Program-made: the position numbers and the translations under genes
In this document: in pieces, positions 42,366 through 50,690 of the stretch
Layout of the letters: the number at the start of each line of letters is the position of its first letter
Position numbering within the stretch: the first letter of the stretch is position 1
The notes under the pieces: model-generated
Told to the model about the DNA's origin: nothing
Seen by the model: the letters and a program-made list of their open reading frames with translations, nothing else
The model's database searches: none
From: Streptomyces sp. DT2A-34
GTDB taxonomy: Bacteria; Actinomycetota; Actinomycetes; Streptomycetales; Streptomycetaceae
Length of the DNA stretch: 64,000 nt
Assembly (NCBI RefSeq): GCF_030499515.1
Contig: NZ_JASTWJ010000001.1
Location: 5,994,001-6,058,000, forward strand
Direction of reading: 5' to 3'

Positions 42366-43580
42366 ATGAGCAACGCGACGACCGTCAGCCCCGCCCACTC
42401 CGCGAGCACCGCAAGCACGCTCATCACCAACATCGCCGCCCTGGTCACCAACAACCCCTCCCTAGGTGACGGATCCCCCCTCGGACTGATCCAGGACGCG
42501 GCCGTCGTCATCGAAGGCGACCGCGTCGTGTGGACCGGTGATCAAAGCAAAGCACCCGCCACTGACAATCGGGTCGACGCAGGCGGCCGGGCGGTCGTCC
42601 CCGGCTTCGTCGACTCCCACTCCCACCTCGTCTTCGCGGGCGACCGGACGCGGGAGTTCAACGCCCGCATGTCCGGCCGCAGCTACACCGCCGGCGGCAT
42701 CCGTACGACCGTCGCCGCCACCCGCGCCGCGAGCGACGAGGAACTCGAGGCCAACCTCACCCGTTACCTCCGTGAGGCCCTGCGCCAAGGCACCACCACC
42801 TTCGAGACCAAGTCCGGCTACGGCCTGACGGTCGAGGACGAGGCCCGCGCCCTGCGCATCGCGTCGGCGCACACGGACGAGGTCACGTACCTGGGCGCCC
42901 ACATCGTCTCTCCCGACTACGCCGACGACCCGGCCGCCTACGTCGCCCTCGTCACCGGCGAGATGCTCGACGCCTGTGCCCCGTACGCCTGTTGGATCGA
43001 CGTCTTCTGCGAGAAGGGCGCCTTCGACGGTGACCAGGCCCGCGCGATCCTCACCGCGGGCAAGGCCAGGGGCCTGCACCCCCGCGTCCACGCCAACCAG
43101 CTCACCTACGGCCCCGGCGTCCAGCTGGCCGTCGAGCTGGACGCCGCCAGCGCCGACCACTGCACCCACCTGACGGACGCCGACGTGGACGCCCTCGCGA
43201 GCGGCAACACCGTCGCCACCCTTCTCCCCGGCGCCGAGTTCTCCACCCGCGCCCAGTGGCCGAACGCCCGCCGCCTCCTCGACGCGGGTGTCACCGTCGC
43301 CCTCTCCACCGACTGCAACCCGGGGTCGTCCTTCACCTCCTCCGTGCCCTTCTGCATCGCGCTCGCGGTACGGGACATGGGGATGACCCCGGACGAGGCG
43401 GTCTGGTCGGCCACGGCGGGCGGTGCGGCGGCCCTCCGCCGCGACGACATCGGCCGCCTCACCCCGGGCGCCCGCGCGGACCTGCTCCTCCTCGACGCCC
43501 CGAGCCATGTGCACCTGGCCTATCGGCCGGGGGTGCCGCTGGTCAGCCAGGTGTGGCGACGGGGTGTGCGCGAGGCCTGA
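42366..43580 (+). CDS. hutI: imidazolonepropionase
   Basis: 404-residue amidohydrolase that opens imidazolonepropionate to N-formimino-L-glutamate. Metal site [12 protein letters not shown], then the KSGYGL motif, [10 protein letters not shown], and the late STDCNPGSS aspartate. AGGA lies 5 bases upstream of the ATG at 42366. An ATG at 42285 that overlaps the hutF stop (ATGA) is in frame and would add a 27-residue Pro/Ala-rich tail, so translation may be coupled from there. Last gene of the hut operon; it ends flush against a convergent gene. Confidence 0.93.
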   Translation: MSNATTVSPAHSASTASTLITNIAALVTNNPSLGDGSPLGLIQDAAVVIEGDRVVWTGDQSKAPATDNRVDAGGRAVVPGFVDSHSHLVFAGDRTREFNARMSGRSYTAGGIRTTVAATRAASDEELEANLTRYLREALRQGTTTFETKSGYGLTVEDEARALRIASAHTDEVTYLGAHIVSPDYADDPAAYVALVTGEMLDACAPYACWIDVFCEKGAFDGDQARAILTAGKARGLHPRVHANQLTYGPGVQLAVELDAASADHCTHLTDADVDALASGNTVATLLPGAEFSTRAQWPNARRLLDAGVTVALSTDCNPGSSFTSSVPFCIALAVRDMGMTPDEAVWSATAGGAAALRRDDIGRLTPGARADLLLLDAPSHVHLAYRPGVPLVSQVWRRGVREA

Positions 43581-45146
43581 TCACACAGCCCCCGCCCGCC
43601 ACCGCTGATCCCCCCGCGCCGCCTCCCGCACGAGGGCCAGCGACTTGTCCCCGCCCGGCGTCACCGCATGGTCCGGGGCGATCCCCGGGCGGATCACCCC
43701 GAGGGAGTCCACCGCGAACCTCAGGTTCTGCCCGTTGGGCCCATGGACGGAGTCGCAGGTCCAGATGCCGACGCCCCGGTCCACGGAGCCGCGGCTGTCC
43801 AGGCAGTAGTCGGGGTAGGCGTACGACTGCAGTACGCCGCGTTCGGAGTCGACCCGCCACCGCTGGTCGGGGGCGGACGTGCAGGTGGCCGTGACGACGT
43901 CCGTGCCGTTCTCCGGGTTGCCGTCGACGTCCAGGCACAGCCCTGAGGCCGCGTTCACGACCTGGGCGTATGTGGCGCCCGGTGGAGGCGTGGGAGAGGG
44001 CGGCGGCTTCGGGCGTGCTGTTTTCGAGGGGGTCGAACTCTTCGTGGGGGACGGCGACTTGGCGGTAGGGGTGGGGGTAGGGGTACGGGTAGGGGAAGGG
44101 GACGGACTCGCGGAAACCGTGGCGGTGGCCGTCACCGTCACCGCGACCGGCGGCACGCTCACCGGAGTGCTCACCGAAGCCACCGGGTCCTGCGACGGCG
44201 ATCCGCCCCGCGCCATCAGGAACGCCACCAGCGGCAGCAACGCCACCCCGATCGCGGCCGACACCAGCACGACCCGGCGGCGGTCCAGTGGCCCACCTCG
44301 CTCCGGCCGACTCCCCTCTGCCGCACGGCCGACGCCGCCCCGCTCTCCCGCGCCGCCCGCCGCATACGCCGTCCCGCCCCACGGCAGCAGCCCCTCCGCC
44401 AGCGCCGTGCGCGGAGTGTCCCGGAGCGCCGACAGCTCCTCGTAGGCCGTCGTGCAGTGCGGGCAGCGCGCCCTGTGGGTGTGCAGGTCGGCGCTGTCGC
44501 GGGGGCTGTCCGGCCGTACGGACTCCTCGATGAGGCGGCCGAAGTCGGGGCAGTCGGGGTCGTCGGAGGCGGCGAGGCGGGTGCGCAGGCAGGCCCGGGC
44601 CAGCTGCTGGAGCGCCGGGTCGGTGCCGTATGTGACGTCCTCGCGGGTGAGGCCGAGGAGAGCGGCCGTTCGTTCCACCGGCTCCCGCTCCACGACTCCG
44701 TACCAGATCAGGCCCTGCGTACGGGACGGCAGGGACTGGAACGCCGTGAGCAGGGGCGGGACCGGGCCGGAGGGGCCCGCCGTGTTCAGGACGAGGAGCA
44801 GGCTCGCGTCGAGGCCCGCGGCCCGCTCGTCCATGGCCCAGGTCCCGGCCGACCGGGCGGTCAGGAGCAGCAGTTGGTGCCGCCAGGGCAGGCCCGGGTC
44901 GACGCCGCGTGCCGTCTGGCGGGCGGCGAGCGTGAACGCCTGGGCCGCCAACTGCCGTGCCATGGACTCGTTCGGGGTGCACTGACGGGCGTAGGCGAGG
45001 ACGGGTGCGTGATGGCGGGCGCGGAGTTCCTGGAGTGCCAGGTACGCGGTGGCCGTGTCGGCGCGCAGCAGTTCGGTGAGCCGCGCGTCGGACGCTCCCG
45101 TGTGCACCCCCGGGCCGGAGTCCCTGCCGTCGTCGGCGCGAGCCAT
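43581..45146 (-). CDS. sigma-like / zinc-finger / membrane / ricin-lectin fusion protein
   Basis: 521 residues with an unusual order. Residues about 20-185 read like an ECF sigma factor (region 2 helices, then LPSRTQGLIWYGVVEREPVERTAALLGLT as region 4). H224-x3-C228-x2-C231 resembles an anti-sigma zinc finger. One membrane helix (292-311) is followed by a long Pro/Thr/Ser linker (315-390) and a ricin-type beta-trefoil (about 392-521) with DQRW repeats and GLCLDV. The lectin would lie outside the cell and the sigma-like part inside. AAGGAGG precedes the ATG at 45146. It lies downstream of the sigma-factor gene on the same strand. Confidence 0.82.
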   Translation of the reverse strand: MARADDGRDSGPGVHTGASDARLTELLRADTATAYLALQELRARHHAPVLAYARQCTPNESMARQLAAQAFTLAARQTARGVDPGLPWRHQLLLLTARSAGTWAMDERAAGLDASLLLVLNTAGPSGPVPPLLTAFQSLPSRTQGLIWYGVVEREPVERTAALLGLTREDVTYGTDPALQQLARACLRTRLAASDDPDCPDFGRLIEESVRPDSPRDSADLHTHRARCPHCTTAYEELSALRDTPRTALAEGLLPWGGTAYAAGGAGERGGVGRAAEGSRPERGGPLDRRRVVLVSAAIGVALLPLVAFLMARGGSPSQDPVASVSTPVSVPPVAVTVTATATVSASPSPSPTRTPTPTPTAKSPSPTKSSTPSKTARPKPPPSPTPPPGATYAQVVNAASGLCLDVDGNPENGTDVVTATCTSAPDQRWRVDSERGVLQSYAYPDYCLDSRGSVDRGVGIWTCDSVHGPNGQNLRFAVDSLGVIRPGIAPDHAVTPGGDKSLALVREAARGDQRWRAGAV

Positions 45147-45266
45147 CCGCCTGCCTCCTTGCAGCCGTGCGACCCGCCCGGAGATCTGGCCTACCGGCGG
45201 GTATGAGGGCTCATAGTGGAGGAAGGGAAGCTCTGGGGAAAGAGTTTCTGTGGGTAACCCCAGAAC

Positions 45267-45319
45267 GCGCTGTGCCCGGTGCCCGGCCGACCGATTCGGC
45301 GGGGCACCGGGCACAGCGC
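45267..45319 (-). terminator. terminator of the sigma-factor gene
   Basis: Perfect 18-bp stem (GCGCTGTGCCCGGTGCCC and its complement) with a 17-base loop that can itself pair, about 40 bases beyond the stop of the leftward sigma gene. Confidence 0.85.
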
Positions 45320-45357
45320 TGATCAGCGGGAGCCGGTCGCCACTGGGTGAGTGGTCG

Positions 45358-46323
45358 TCACTCCTCGACCGTCAGCCCCTTCCGGAGCCGGATCAAGGTA
45401 CGCGACAGCAGTCGCGACACGTGCATCTGCGAGATGCCGAGTTCGTCGCCGATCTCCGACTGGGTCATGCCCGCGACGAACCGCAAGGACAGGATCTTCC
45501 GGTCTCTGTGCGGCAGTTCGGCGATGAGCGGCTTCAACGACTCGACGTACTCGATGCCTTCGATGCCGTGGTCCTCGTAGCCGATCCGGTCGGCGAGCGC
45601 GCCCTCGGCGTCGTCCTCCTCGGGCTGGGCGTCCAGCGAGGAGGCGGTGTACGCGTTCGACGCCGCCATGCCCTCGACGACCTCGTCGTTGGTCAGGCCG
45701 AGGCGCTCCGCCAGTTCCGCCACCGTCGGGGCGCGGTCCAGCTTCTGGGCCAACTCGTCGCCGGCCTTGGCGAGGTCGAGCCGCAGCTCCTGCAGCCTCC
45801 TCGGCACCCGCACCGACCACGACGTGTCGCGGAAGAAGCGCTTGATCTCACCGACGATGGTCGGCATCGCGAAGGTGGGGAACTCCACGCCACGGCTGAG
45901 CTCGAAGCGGTCGATCGCCTTGATCAGGCCGATGGTGCCGACCTGGATGATGTCCTCCATCGGCTCGCTGCGCGAGCGGAAGCGGGAGGCGGCGAACTTG
46001 ACCAGGGCGAGGTTGAGTTCGACGAGCGTGTTGCGGACGTACGAGTATTCGTGGGTCCCTTCCTCCAGCGACTCCAGCCGCTCGAAGAGGGTCTTGGAAA
46101 GGGCCCGCGCGTCCATCGGCCCCACCTCGTCGTAAGGGGGGATGTCCGGAAGCCCGGCGAGTACGTCGTCCTGAGCGGACTCCTGGCCGAACTGCCGGCC
46201 GAACTCCTGAGCGAAGTCCTGTCCGTGATGTACGTCGCTGCTGCGCTCGATGGGATCCAGATGTTCCGGTCGGGGTGCCGACGTCGCCGTCTGGGTATGC
46301 GATGCGTCGAGCCGGGGTGACAT
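45358..46323 (-). CDS. SigB/SigF-family RNA polymerase sigma factor
   Basis: 321-residue stress-type sigma factor. An acidic N-terminal extension (about 1-90) precedes region 2 (NLALVKFAASRFRSRSEPMEDIIQVG, IGLIKAIDRFE), region 3 (RVPRRLQELRLDL) and region 4 (MTQSEIGDELGISQMHVSRLL). The ATG at 46323 has GGAGG 6 bases upstream. Near it, on the opposite strand, lie genes for an anti-anti-sigma factor and an anti-sigma kinase, so partner switching should control it. Position and neighbours match the SigI locus of S. coelicolor as I remember it; the symbol is left open because several paralogues exist. Confidence 0.92.
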   Translation of the reverse strand: MSPRLDASHTQTATSAPRPEHLDPIERSSDVHHGQDFAQEFGRQFGQESAQDDVLAGLPDIPPYDEVGPMDARALSKTLFERLESLEEGTHEYSYVRNTLVELNLALVKFAASRFRSRSEPMEDIIQVGTIGLIKAIDRFELSRGVEFPTFAMPTIVGEIKRFFRDTSWSVRVPRRLQELRLDLAKAGDELAQKLDRAPTVAELAERLGLTNDEVVEGMAASNAYTASSLDAQPEEDDAEGALADRIGYEDHGIEGIEYVESLKPLIAELPHRDRKILSLRFVAGMTQSEIGDELGISQMHVSRLLSRTLIRLRKGLTVEE

Positions 46324-46478
46324 GATGTCCTCCATCGTTCTCGGCATATGGCTGCCGAAGCCTGTGCGTGCACTGCGGTGTGCGGCGCCTCCAAAGCCGG
46401 CCGAGTCGGTTACGTGTCTCTACTAGCCCTACCCGTTTTCGTGAGCCCACCGCAAGTGCGCTCTGTTCCGAAATGTCC

Positions 46479-46502
46479 GTTTCTGGGTGGATGTTCGGGT
46501 GT
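46479..46502 (+). promoter_or_regulatory. candidate SigB-type promoter
   Basis: GTTT (46479-46482), 14 bases, then GGGTGT (46497-46502), close to the GTTT-N14-16-GGGTAT consensus of SigB-family sigma factors. It lies about 70 bases upstream of the anti-anti-sigma gene, suggesting autoregulation by the adjacent sigma factor. Confidence 0.45.
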
Positions 46503-46574
46503 TGGAGGGCGTAGGGAAGGCGTAGTGTTCGAGAGCGTCAGTCAGCAGCCACGACGTCGGGAGTGAGAGACGGC

Positions 46575-46961
46575 ATGGACCGCGGGACCGTCGGCAGCGC
46601 ACAGTCTGGCCGGCTTCTGGTCGAAGTGCGGGAAGAGGGCTCCAGTGCCGTCGTGACCCCGGCGGGTGAGTTGGACCACCACACCGCCGATTTGTTGCGT
46701 GAGCCACTCGAGGACTGCCTCGGCAAGGGTTTCAGCCGACTGGTCGTCGACTGCTCCCGGCTCGAGTTCTGTGACTCCACAGGGCTGAACGTGCTGCTCG
46801 GGGCGCGACTGAAGGCGGAGGCCGCCGGTGGCGGGGTGCACCTCGCGGGCATGCTGCCCGTCGTTGCGCGCGTGTTCGAGATCACAGGGGCCGAAGCGGT
46901 CTTCACGGTCCACGACTCGCTCGACGACGCCCTGGCCGGTGAGTCCGACGGGTCGGGTTGA
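46575..46961 (+). CDS. anti-sigma factor antagonist (STAS domain)
   Basis: 128-residue RsbV/SpoIIAA-type protein. The phosphorylatable serine is in FCDSTGLNVLL; dephosphorylated, it binds the anti-sigma kinase and frees the sigma factor. The fold is complete (VVTPAGELDHHTADLLRE at the start, the GVHLAGM strand later). Start at ATG 46575; a GTG four codons earlier is possible. It is divergent from the sigma gene, with the kinase gene about 240 bases downstream on the same strand, making a three-gene partner-switching module. Confidence 0.9.
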   Translation: MDRGTVGSAQSGRLLVEVREEGSSAVVTPAGELDHHTADLLREPLEDCLGKGFSRLVVDCSRLEFCDSTGLNVLLGARLKAEAAGGGVHLAGMLPVVARVFEITGAEAVFTVHDSLDDALAGESDGSG

Positions 46962-47091
46962 CCCCTCGCGTCCGGCATCGCATCGGACGTCACATCAACG
47001 TGCCGAAATCCGGGGTGTTCCCTCGGCGCGGTCGGGCAGGAGACATCCTGAACCTGTCGGCTGTGACGTCGGCCACCGGGGGTGGGGGACT

Positions 47092-47166
47092 GTGACCGAC
47101 ATCAAGCAAGGACGTGCACTGGCGTACTGGCTCTGCGTACAGACTTGTGAATCGTGTGAACGTTGA
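47092..47166 (+). CDS. possible 24-aa Cys-containing leader peptide
   Basis: GTG start preceded by a GGGGG tract; 24 residues ending CVQTCESCER. It lies 36 bases before the anti-sigma kinase gene. The three closely spaced cysteines are suggestive of metal or redox sensing, but the evidence is only position, start and ribosome-binding site. Confidence 0.25.
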   Translation: MTDIKQGRALAYWLCVQTCESCER

Positions 47167-47202
47167 ACTGTTGAATTGGTGAATCGGTGAGGTGAAGCGC
47201 TG

Positions 47203-47805
47203 ATGAGCACCACCCGGCCTTTCTCGCCGGGCGACCGCGGCCCAGAGCCCAGCGGCGCTTCCGGGGTGTCCGAGAGGGGCGTACCGGCCGCGGGCGGCGC
47301 CGAGGAGGGCGCCCCGGCGGCCGGAGCGTCCGAGGGCGGCCCCATGTCGTCATCGAGGCCCGAGGGAGCCGAGTCGTCCGTCGAGGCGTCGGTGGCGCGT
47401 CAGGTCCGTCGGCTGGGCTTCGAGGGGCAGAGCGGGGTCGTCCCGCTCGCCCGCGACTTCGCCCGCCAGGCGCTGTACGCGTGGGGCTGGCTGCCCGCCG
47501 CCACCGCCGACCAGCGGGCCGCCGCCGAGGATGTGCTGCTTGTCGTCTCCGAGCTGGTCACCAACGCCTGTCTGCATGCCGAGGGGCCGGACGAGCTGTG
47601 GATCGCCTGCGACAACAAGGTGATCCGCATCGAGGTCTCCGACAAGGGCACGGGCCAGCCGGCCCCCCGCACCCCGCACCGCGCGGGCCGCCCCGGCGGC
47701 CACGGCATGTTCATCGTGCAGCGGCTGTGCCTGGACTGGGGAGTCGTACGGACGTCGGGGGTCGCGGGCAAGACGGTGTGGGCGGAACTGGGAGCACCGG
47801 CGTAG
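47203..47805 (+). CDS. anti-sigma factor / serine kinase (RsbW-like HATPase)
   Basis: 200 residues. A disordered Gly/Ala/Glu-rich tail (1-60) precedes a Bergerat-fold ATPase: N-box ELVTNACLHA, G1 DKGTG and G2 GGHGMFIVQRL. RsbW-type proteins bind their sigma factor and inactivate the STAS antagonist by phosphorylation. The pairing with the STAS gene at 46575 and the sigma gene at 45358 is by proximity. ATG 47203 after GTGAGGTGAAG. Confidence 0.88.
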   Translation: MSTTRPFSPGDRGPEPSGASGVSERGVPAAGGAEEGAPAAGASEGGPMSSSRPEGAESSVEASVARQVRRLGFEGQSGVVPLARDFARQALYAWGWLPAATADQRAAAEDVLLVVSELVTNACLHAEGPDELWIACDNKVIRIEVSDKGTGQPAPRTPHRAGRPGGHGMFIVQRLCLDWGVVRTSGVAGKTVWAELGAPA

Positions 47806-47823
47806 CGGAAGCACGGGAGATTC

Positions 47824-47860
47824 GTTTCCGCGAGGCCGTTTCCGCGAGGCCGTTTCCGTG
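47824..47860. repeat. short tandem repeat
   Basis: The 14-bp unit GTTTCCGCGAGGCC occurs twice in tandem and begins a third time, just after the anti-sigma kinase stop. No function evident. Confidence 0.6.
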
Positions 47861-48056
47861 CGTACGAGTTGCGCGCGTACGAGAAATTCGTCTCCGCCCC
47901 GCTGAGCCTGGGTTACCAAGGGTCACCCTCTCCACCCGAACCCCCTCACGCGCACGCCGGATCGCCACAACTCGGGTGTGCGCCGCGTCTTCCTTCCTCT
48001 GGGCCCCGGGCGTACCTTGACGGCCGATCTGATATGCCGTCAGGAATGAGGGGACC

Positions 48057-48746
48057 GTGTCGAAGCAGAAGCGAACCGCCGCGCTCGCGACCGCCGCGGC
48101 CCTGGCCGGCTCGGCGGTGTTGATGGCCGCCCCCGCGGCCCGGGCCGAGGTTGTCGACGTCAACTACGCCTGCAAGACGCCGATCGGCGACAAGAGCGCC
48201 GTCTCGCCCATCGACATCAAGGGCGTCAAGAGCGGCGGCGCCTACAAGATCACCATGTCGTGGCAGAAGGGCGTCTCCTCCAGCCCGGTCGAACTCGGCA
48301 AGGGTGCGATGAACCCGAGCGCCACCATCAAGCTGGGCGGCGCCGACAGCGGCACCCTGGCGGTGACCGGCCCGGCCAACCAAGAGGCGATTCCCGCCAA
48401 CACCCCCATCAAGATCAACGACTTGACGGGCACGTACACCCCGAAGAAGACCGGCAGGGTCACCTTCACGGCGGCCGTGCTCACCATCAAGGCCCTGGGC
48501 ACGACCACCACGTGCACCCCCACCAACAACCCCGGCCCGTCGCTGACCCTCGACGTGACGGCGGCGGCCGGCGCGGGCGGCGGCAGCGGCCAGGGCGGCT
48601 CCGGCTCCGGCTCCGGCGCCGAGCTCCCGCAGACCGGCCCCGAGGACTCGGCGATCGCCCTCGGCACTCTCGGCGGCACGGTCCTGCTCGCGGGCGCGGC
48701 GGGTGCGCTGTGGCTGACGCGGAGGGGGCAGACGGTACGCCGCTGA
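48057..48746 (+). CDS. secreted cell-wall protein with LPQTG sorting motif
   Basis: 229 residues. Signal peptide (1-30, cleaved after AAPAARA), then one copy of a beta-rich domain beginning YACKTPIGDKS and ending TTTTCTP, a Gly/Ser linker, and a C-terminal sorting signal LPQTG followed by a hydrophobic helix and RRGQTVRR. Sortase would attach it to the wall. The domain recurs in the second half of the 50687 protein. GTG start after GAGGGGACC. First gene of a four-gene surface operon. Confidence 0.85.
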   Translation: MSKQKRTAALATAAALAGSAVLMAAPAARAEVVDVNYACKTPIGDKSAVSPIDIKGVKSGGAYKITMSWQKGVSSSPVELGKGAMNPSATIKLGGADSGTLAVTGPANQEAIPANTPIKINDLTGTYTPKKTGRVTFTAAVLTIKALGTTTTCTPTNNPGPSLTLDVTAAAGAGGGSGQGGSGSGSGAELPQTGPEDSAIALGTLGGTVLLAGAAGALWLTRRGQTVRR

Positions 48747-48786
48747 CCGTTTCGTACCTTTTCGTATGACGCCGCTGGAGCCGCCG

Positions 48787-49611
48787 ATGTCGTCAGCCGT
48801 CCGTGTCCTGTGCCTGTCCCTGCCGGCTCTGCTGGTCACCGCCCCCACGGCGACCGCCGCCGAGGGCTGGTCCGTCGCGCCCTCCGGCGGCGGGCGGCCG
48901 TCCTTCTACGCCGAGGGCGAGCCCGGGACGGTCCTGCAGGACACGGTGTCCGTGACCAACGGCAGCGGTCGATCGGTCGGCGTACGGCTCCGGAGTACCG
49001 GCGTGCCGGTCACCTTCGCGGAGCGCGAGGTGCGGGTCCCCGCCCGCACCCGAGCGGACGTGCCCTTCTCGGTGACCGTCCCGGAGGGTGACCGCACCGC
49101 CGAGATCGTGGCGCGGGACACGGACGGCCGTACCCAGCGCCTGCGGTTCCATCTGCGGGCATCCGTCCCGGAGGTGGCCGCGCTGACCGTCGAGCGAGTG
49201 TCCGTCCGTGCCGACGGCATCACGTACGAGTTGGTCAACCGCGGTACGACGATCTTGACACCGCGGCTGTCCGTACACGCGGACGGGGTCTTCGGTCCCG
49301 TCCTGGACCGTACGCCCCGCACCCTCTCCGTCGACCTGCCGCCCGGCAGCCGTACGAACCTCACCGAGCCGTGGCCCGACCGGCCCGCCCTCGACGCGGT
49401 CGACGTGCGGCTGACGGTGACGGCGGCGGGCGGGGCGGGCGACACGGCTCAGGTGTCGGTGCGGTTCGTGCCGTGGGGCACGCTCACGGGGGCAGCGGCC
49501 GTGATCGGCGCCCTGTTCGTCGTACGGCATCGCGGGCGTCGTGCGCCGACCGTCGGCGAGCCGGCCGAACGACCTCACAAGCAAGTCGAGTTGACGGGAG
49601 CGGGGACGTGA
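48787..49611 (+). CDS. exported membrane-anchored protein (NEW3/DUF916-like)
   Basis: 274 residues. Signal peptide to about residue 25 (VTAPTATAA), two beta-sandwich-like segments (VLQDTVSVTNGSGRSVGVRL, then LTVERVSVRADGITYELVN), a C-terminal membrane helix (about 233-250) and a basic tail. Such proteins often accompany sortase substrates on the Gram-positive surface. ATG 48787 with GGAG 6 bases upstream is preferred to ATG 48766, which has no ribosome-binding site. GTGA overlap with the next gene. Confidence 0.75.
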   Translation: MSSAVRVLCLSLPALLVTAPTATAAEGWSVAPSGGGRPSFYAEGEPGTVLQDTVSVTNGSGRSVGVRLRSTGVPVTFAEREVRVPARTRADVPFSVTVPEGDRTAEIVARDTDGRTQRLRFHLRASVPEVAALTVERVSVRADGITYELVNRGTTILTPRLSVHADGVFGPVLDRTPRTLSVDLPPGSRTNLTEPWPDRPALDAVDVRLTVTAAGGAGDTAQVSVRFVPWGTLTGAAAVIGALFVVRHRGRRAPTVGEPAERPHKQVELTGAGT

Positions 49612-50690
49612 ACGGCAGGGTGCGGATGTCGGTGTCGCTGGCCGTGCTGCCCCTGCTGGCGCTGCTGTTGGCGCCCGCCCCCGCCATGGCCGCCGACCCA
49701 CCCACCGCGAAGCTCTCCAAGTCCCAGGCCGGTACGGGCGGTTCGATCACCGTGACCGGCAGTGGCTGGCGGTCGCGCGCGCTGCTGATGATCCTGATCT
49801 GCGGCCAGTCCGTGCCGTCGACCGGCGTGACAGGTGGCACCAACTCCTGTGCCAACGCGGACGGCAGGGCCGTGACGACGGACGCCGACGGGCGCTTCAG
49901 CAGGAAGCTGCCGGTGGCCGAGCCGCCCGTGCCGTGCCCGTGCGTGGTGCACGTGGCGACGGTGACCGGGGCGAAGGCCGAGGCCGACGCCGTCTTCCAG
50001 GTGGCCGGGCACGCCGTCGAGCCGCTGCCCGCGGAGCCGGCGGGCGGGCGCCTGTCCGTCCTCACGGACACCCGGCTGGAGGGCTCCGGAGGCCTGCTGA
50101 CGTGGTTCGGCGCACCGCCGGCGCGGACGCTCGTCTTCACCGTCGGCAATGTGGGCACCTCCGCCGTGAAGAACCCGGTGTTCCAAGTCGGCACCTCCCA
50201 CGGCGTGTTCGCCCCGCAGTGGCAGGAACAGCAGTGGCGCGGCACGATCCAGCCGGGCAGGAAGGCGCGGATCGAGCTGCCGGTGGAACTCGCCGCCGGG
50301 GCGCACGGCGGCTACACCGTCTCCCTGAAGTACGGCGGCAAGGTGATGGTCGAACAGCCCTGGGGCGTGGGCCGGCCCTGGGGCGTGACGCTGTTCTGGA
50401 TCCTGGCCGGCCTGGTCGTCCCGGCGGCGTTGTTCCGCGTCGGGATGGCGGCGGTGGACCGGGTACGGCCGCGGCAGACCGCACGCCGCCGCGGGCTCCG
50501 CCTGCCTGAAGTGGCCCTGCGCATCCCGGGGTTGAAGCCCCGCCAACAGGCGAGGCACGCCTCTCCCTCCCCCTCGACCCTGCCGTGGTTCACCCCGGAC
50601 AACGACCCGGGCACGGCCGGTCTGCTCTCCGCACCGCACGACGACAGCCCGACGACCCCTGCCACCCCCACCAGGAAGGGACCCCCGTGA
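49608..50690 (+). CDS. exported membrane-anchored protein
   Basis: 360 residues. Signal peptide (1-29, PAPAMAA), an N-terminal IPT-like region (SKSQAGTGGSITVTGSGWRS) with two cysteines (CGQSVPSTG, TNSCANADG), a middle beta-sandwich, one membrane helix near residue 265 (LFWILAGLVVPAALFRVGM) and a Pro/Ser/Thr-rich cytoplasmic tail. GTGA overlaps on both sides couple it to its neighbours. It probably forms a surface assembly with the two sortase-motif proteins. Confidence 0.75.
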   Translation: MNGRVRMSVSLAVLPLLALLLAPAPAMAADPPTAKLSKSQAGTGGSITVTGSGWRSRALLMILICGQSVPSTGVTGGTNSCANADGRAVTTDADGRFSRKLPVAEPPVPCPCVVHVATVTGAKAEADAVFQVAGHAVEPLPAEPAGGRLSVLTDTRLEGSGGLLTWFGAPPARTLVFTVGNVGTSAVKNPVFQVGTSHGVFAPQWQEQQWRGTIQPGRKARIELPVELAAGAHGGYTVSLKYGGKVMVEQPWGVGRPWGVTLFWILAGLVVPAALFRVGMAAVDRVRPRQTARRRGLRLPEVALRIPGLKPRQQARHASPSPSTLPWFTPDNDPGTAGLLSAPHDDSPTTPATPTRKGPP

